14,501 nt of DNA from DASUSF01 sp036375275. Its GTDB lineage: Bacteria; Pseudomonadota; Alphaproteobacteria; Geminicoccales; Geminicoccaceae. Positions 13,704-14,501 of the stretch are shown here, in pieces. Both the position numbers and the translations under genes were made by a program. The first letter of the stretch is position 1; the number at the start of each line of letters is the position of its first letter. The notes beneath the pieces are model-generated. The model ran no database searches and had not been told where the DNA came from. It was given only the letters and a program-made list of their open reading frames with translations. The DNA lies in contig DASUSF010000465.1 in NCBI GenBank assembly GCA_036375275.1, forward strand, positions 1-14,501, written 5' to 3'.

Positions 13704-14501
13704 ATGAGCGAGCGGATTTCCTTCACTCTCGACGGGCGCGAGGTCGAGGCCGCGCCCGGCGAGACCATCTGGCAGGTGGCCAGGCGCGAGGGCGTCCTGA
13801 TCCCCCATCTCTGCTGGCTGCCCGAGCCCGGCTACCGGGCCGACGGCAACTGCCGCGCCTGCATGGTGGAGATCGAGGGCGAGCGGGCGCTCGCGGCCTC
13901 GTGCATCCGGAAGCCCGCCCAGGGGATGACGGTCGCCACCGCGTCCGAACGGGCGCGGCACGCCCGGCGGATGGTGATGGAGCTCCTGCTCGCCGACCAG
14001 CCCGAGCGCGAGAGCGCGCACGATCCCGGCAGCCGGCTCTGGGACTGGGCGGAGCGGATGACCATGGAGGGCAGCCGCTTCCCGCGGCGCGAGACCCCGT
14101 CGCCGGACCGCTCGCACCCGGCGATGGCGGTCCACCTCGACGCCTGCATCCACTGCACGCTGTGCGTGCGCGCCTGTCGCGAGGTCCAGGTCAACGACGT
14201 CATCGGCATGGCGTTCAGGAACCACGACGCCAAGGTCGTCTTCGACATGGACGACCCGATGGGCGCGTCGACCTGCGTCGCCTGCGGCGAATGCGTCCAG
14301 GCCTGCCCGACCGGCGCGCTGATGCCGGCCTCGATCGTCGACGCCGCCGGCCGAGGCCACCCGGAGATCGACCGCGAGGTCAGGAGCGTCTGCCCGTATT
14401 GCGGCGTCGGCTGCCAGATCACCTACAAGATCAAGGACGACCGGATCCGCTGGGTCGAGGGGGCGCCTGGGCCGGCCAACGAGAACCGGCTGTGCGTCAA
14501 G
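13704..14501 (+). CDS. fdhA: NAD-type formate dehydrogenase alpha subunit, N-terminal part (3' truncated)
   Basis: The first 266 residues of a molybdenum/tungsten-dependent formate dehydrogenase catalytic subunit, which oxidises formate to CO2; the gene continues past the window. Domains in order: a NuoG-like [2Fe-2S] ferredoxin domain (C37, C50, C53, C67, with DGNCRACMVE); a His/Cys-rich linker with HPAMAVH near 139; two [4Fe-4S] motifs CIHCTLCVRAC (C148-C158) and CVACGECVQACPTGAL (C191-C201); then the start of the molybdopterin domain with its own cluster CPYCGVGCQITY (C230, C233, C237, and C264 at LCVK). This order matches FdsA/FdhA subunits of about 900-960 residues that pass electrons to NAD+ through partner subunits. 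The ATG at 13704 has GGAG at 13697-13700, close but usable. No FdsG or FdsB gene lies upstream, unlike the common fdsGBA order, so partners would be downstream or elsewhere. The catalytic Sec/Cys position is outside the window. Confidence 0.93.
   Translation, partial: MSERISFTLDGREVEAAPGETIWQVARREGVLIPHLCWLPEPGYRADGNCRACMVEIEGERALAASCIRKPAQGMTVATASERARHARRMVMELLLADQPERESAHDPGSRLWDWAERMTMEGSRFPRRETPSPDRSHPAMAVHLDACIHCTLCVRACREVQVNDVIGMAFRNHDAKVVFDMDDPMGASTCVACGECVQACPTGALMPASIVDAAGRGHPEIDREVRSVCPYCGVGCQITYKIKDDRIRWVEGAPGPANENRLCVK

Noticed and set aside
13494..14360. 288-codon - strand frame opposite fdhA
   Set aside because: Antisense to the iron-sulfur domains of formate dehydrogenase, which are unmistakable on the + strand.

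Overview
The window is very GC-rich chromosomal DNA, with GTG starts as well as ATG and strong third-position G/C bias. It carries an Entner-Doudoroff block, an exopolysaccharide operon and a NAD-type formate dehydrogenase. This fits a Gram-negative alphaproteobacterium, perhaps of the Rhodospirillales/Geminicoccales kind. That placement is inferred from gene content and style only; there is no rRNA or other marker. I see no tRNA, rRNA, CRISPR array, transposase or phage gene.

Left part (1-2915, + strand): the 3' end of a large gene for a protein with tetratricopeptide repeats followed by a TonB-receptor-like outer-membrane beta-barrel with no plug domain. It is followed by a small secreted protein of unknown function that ends in two near-identical cysteine-rich units. 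This pair is the least understood part of the window.

Central part (3050-8892, + strand): a Ppx/GppA-type phosphatase (ppx), then zwf, edd and eda. Zwf, Edd and Eda give three of the four steps from glucose 6-phosphate to pyruvate plus glyceraldehyde 3-phosphate. The lactonase gene (pgl) is not in the block. A 30-bp tandem duplication, each copy able to fold into the same hairpin, lies exactly at the zwf stop codon in the zwf-edd spacer.

Right part (8916-13339, - strand): a compact four-gene operon. In transcription order it holds an O-antigen-ligase/ExoQ-type polysaccharide polymerase, a GH16 beta-glucanase with a lipoprotein-like signal, a GT4 glycosyltransferase and a GT2 glycosyltransferase. 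Consecutive genes overlap by 20, 4 and 4 bases, so they are probably translationally coupled. They probably assemble, polymerise and trim a surface polysaccharide. The operon converges on eda with a 23-base gap.

Right edge (13340-14501): a 364-base divergent intergenic region with a local AT-rich stretch and a perfect 10-bp palindrome, probably regulatory. It is followed by the first 266 codons of a formate dehydrogenase alpha subunit that runs off the window.

Nearly all other long open frames are opposite-strand or out-of-frame shadows caused by the high GC content.
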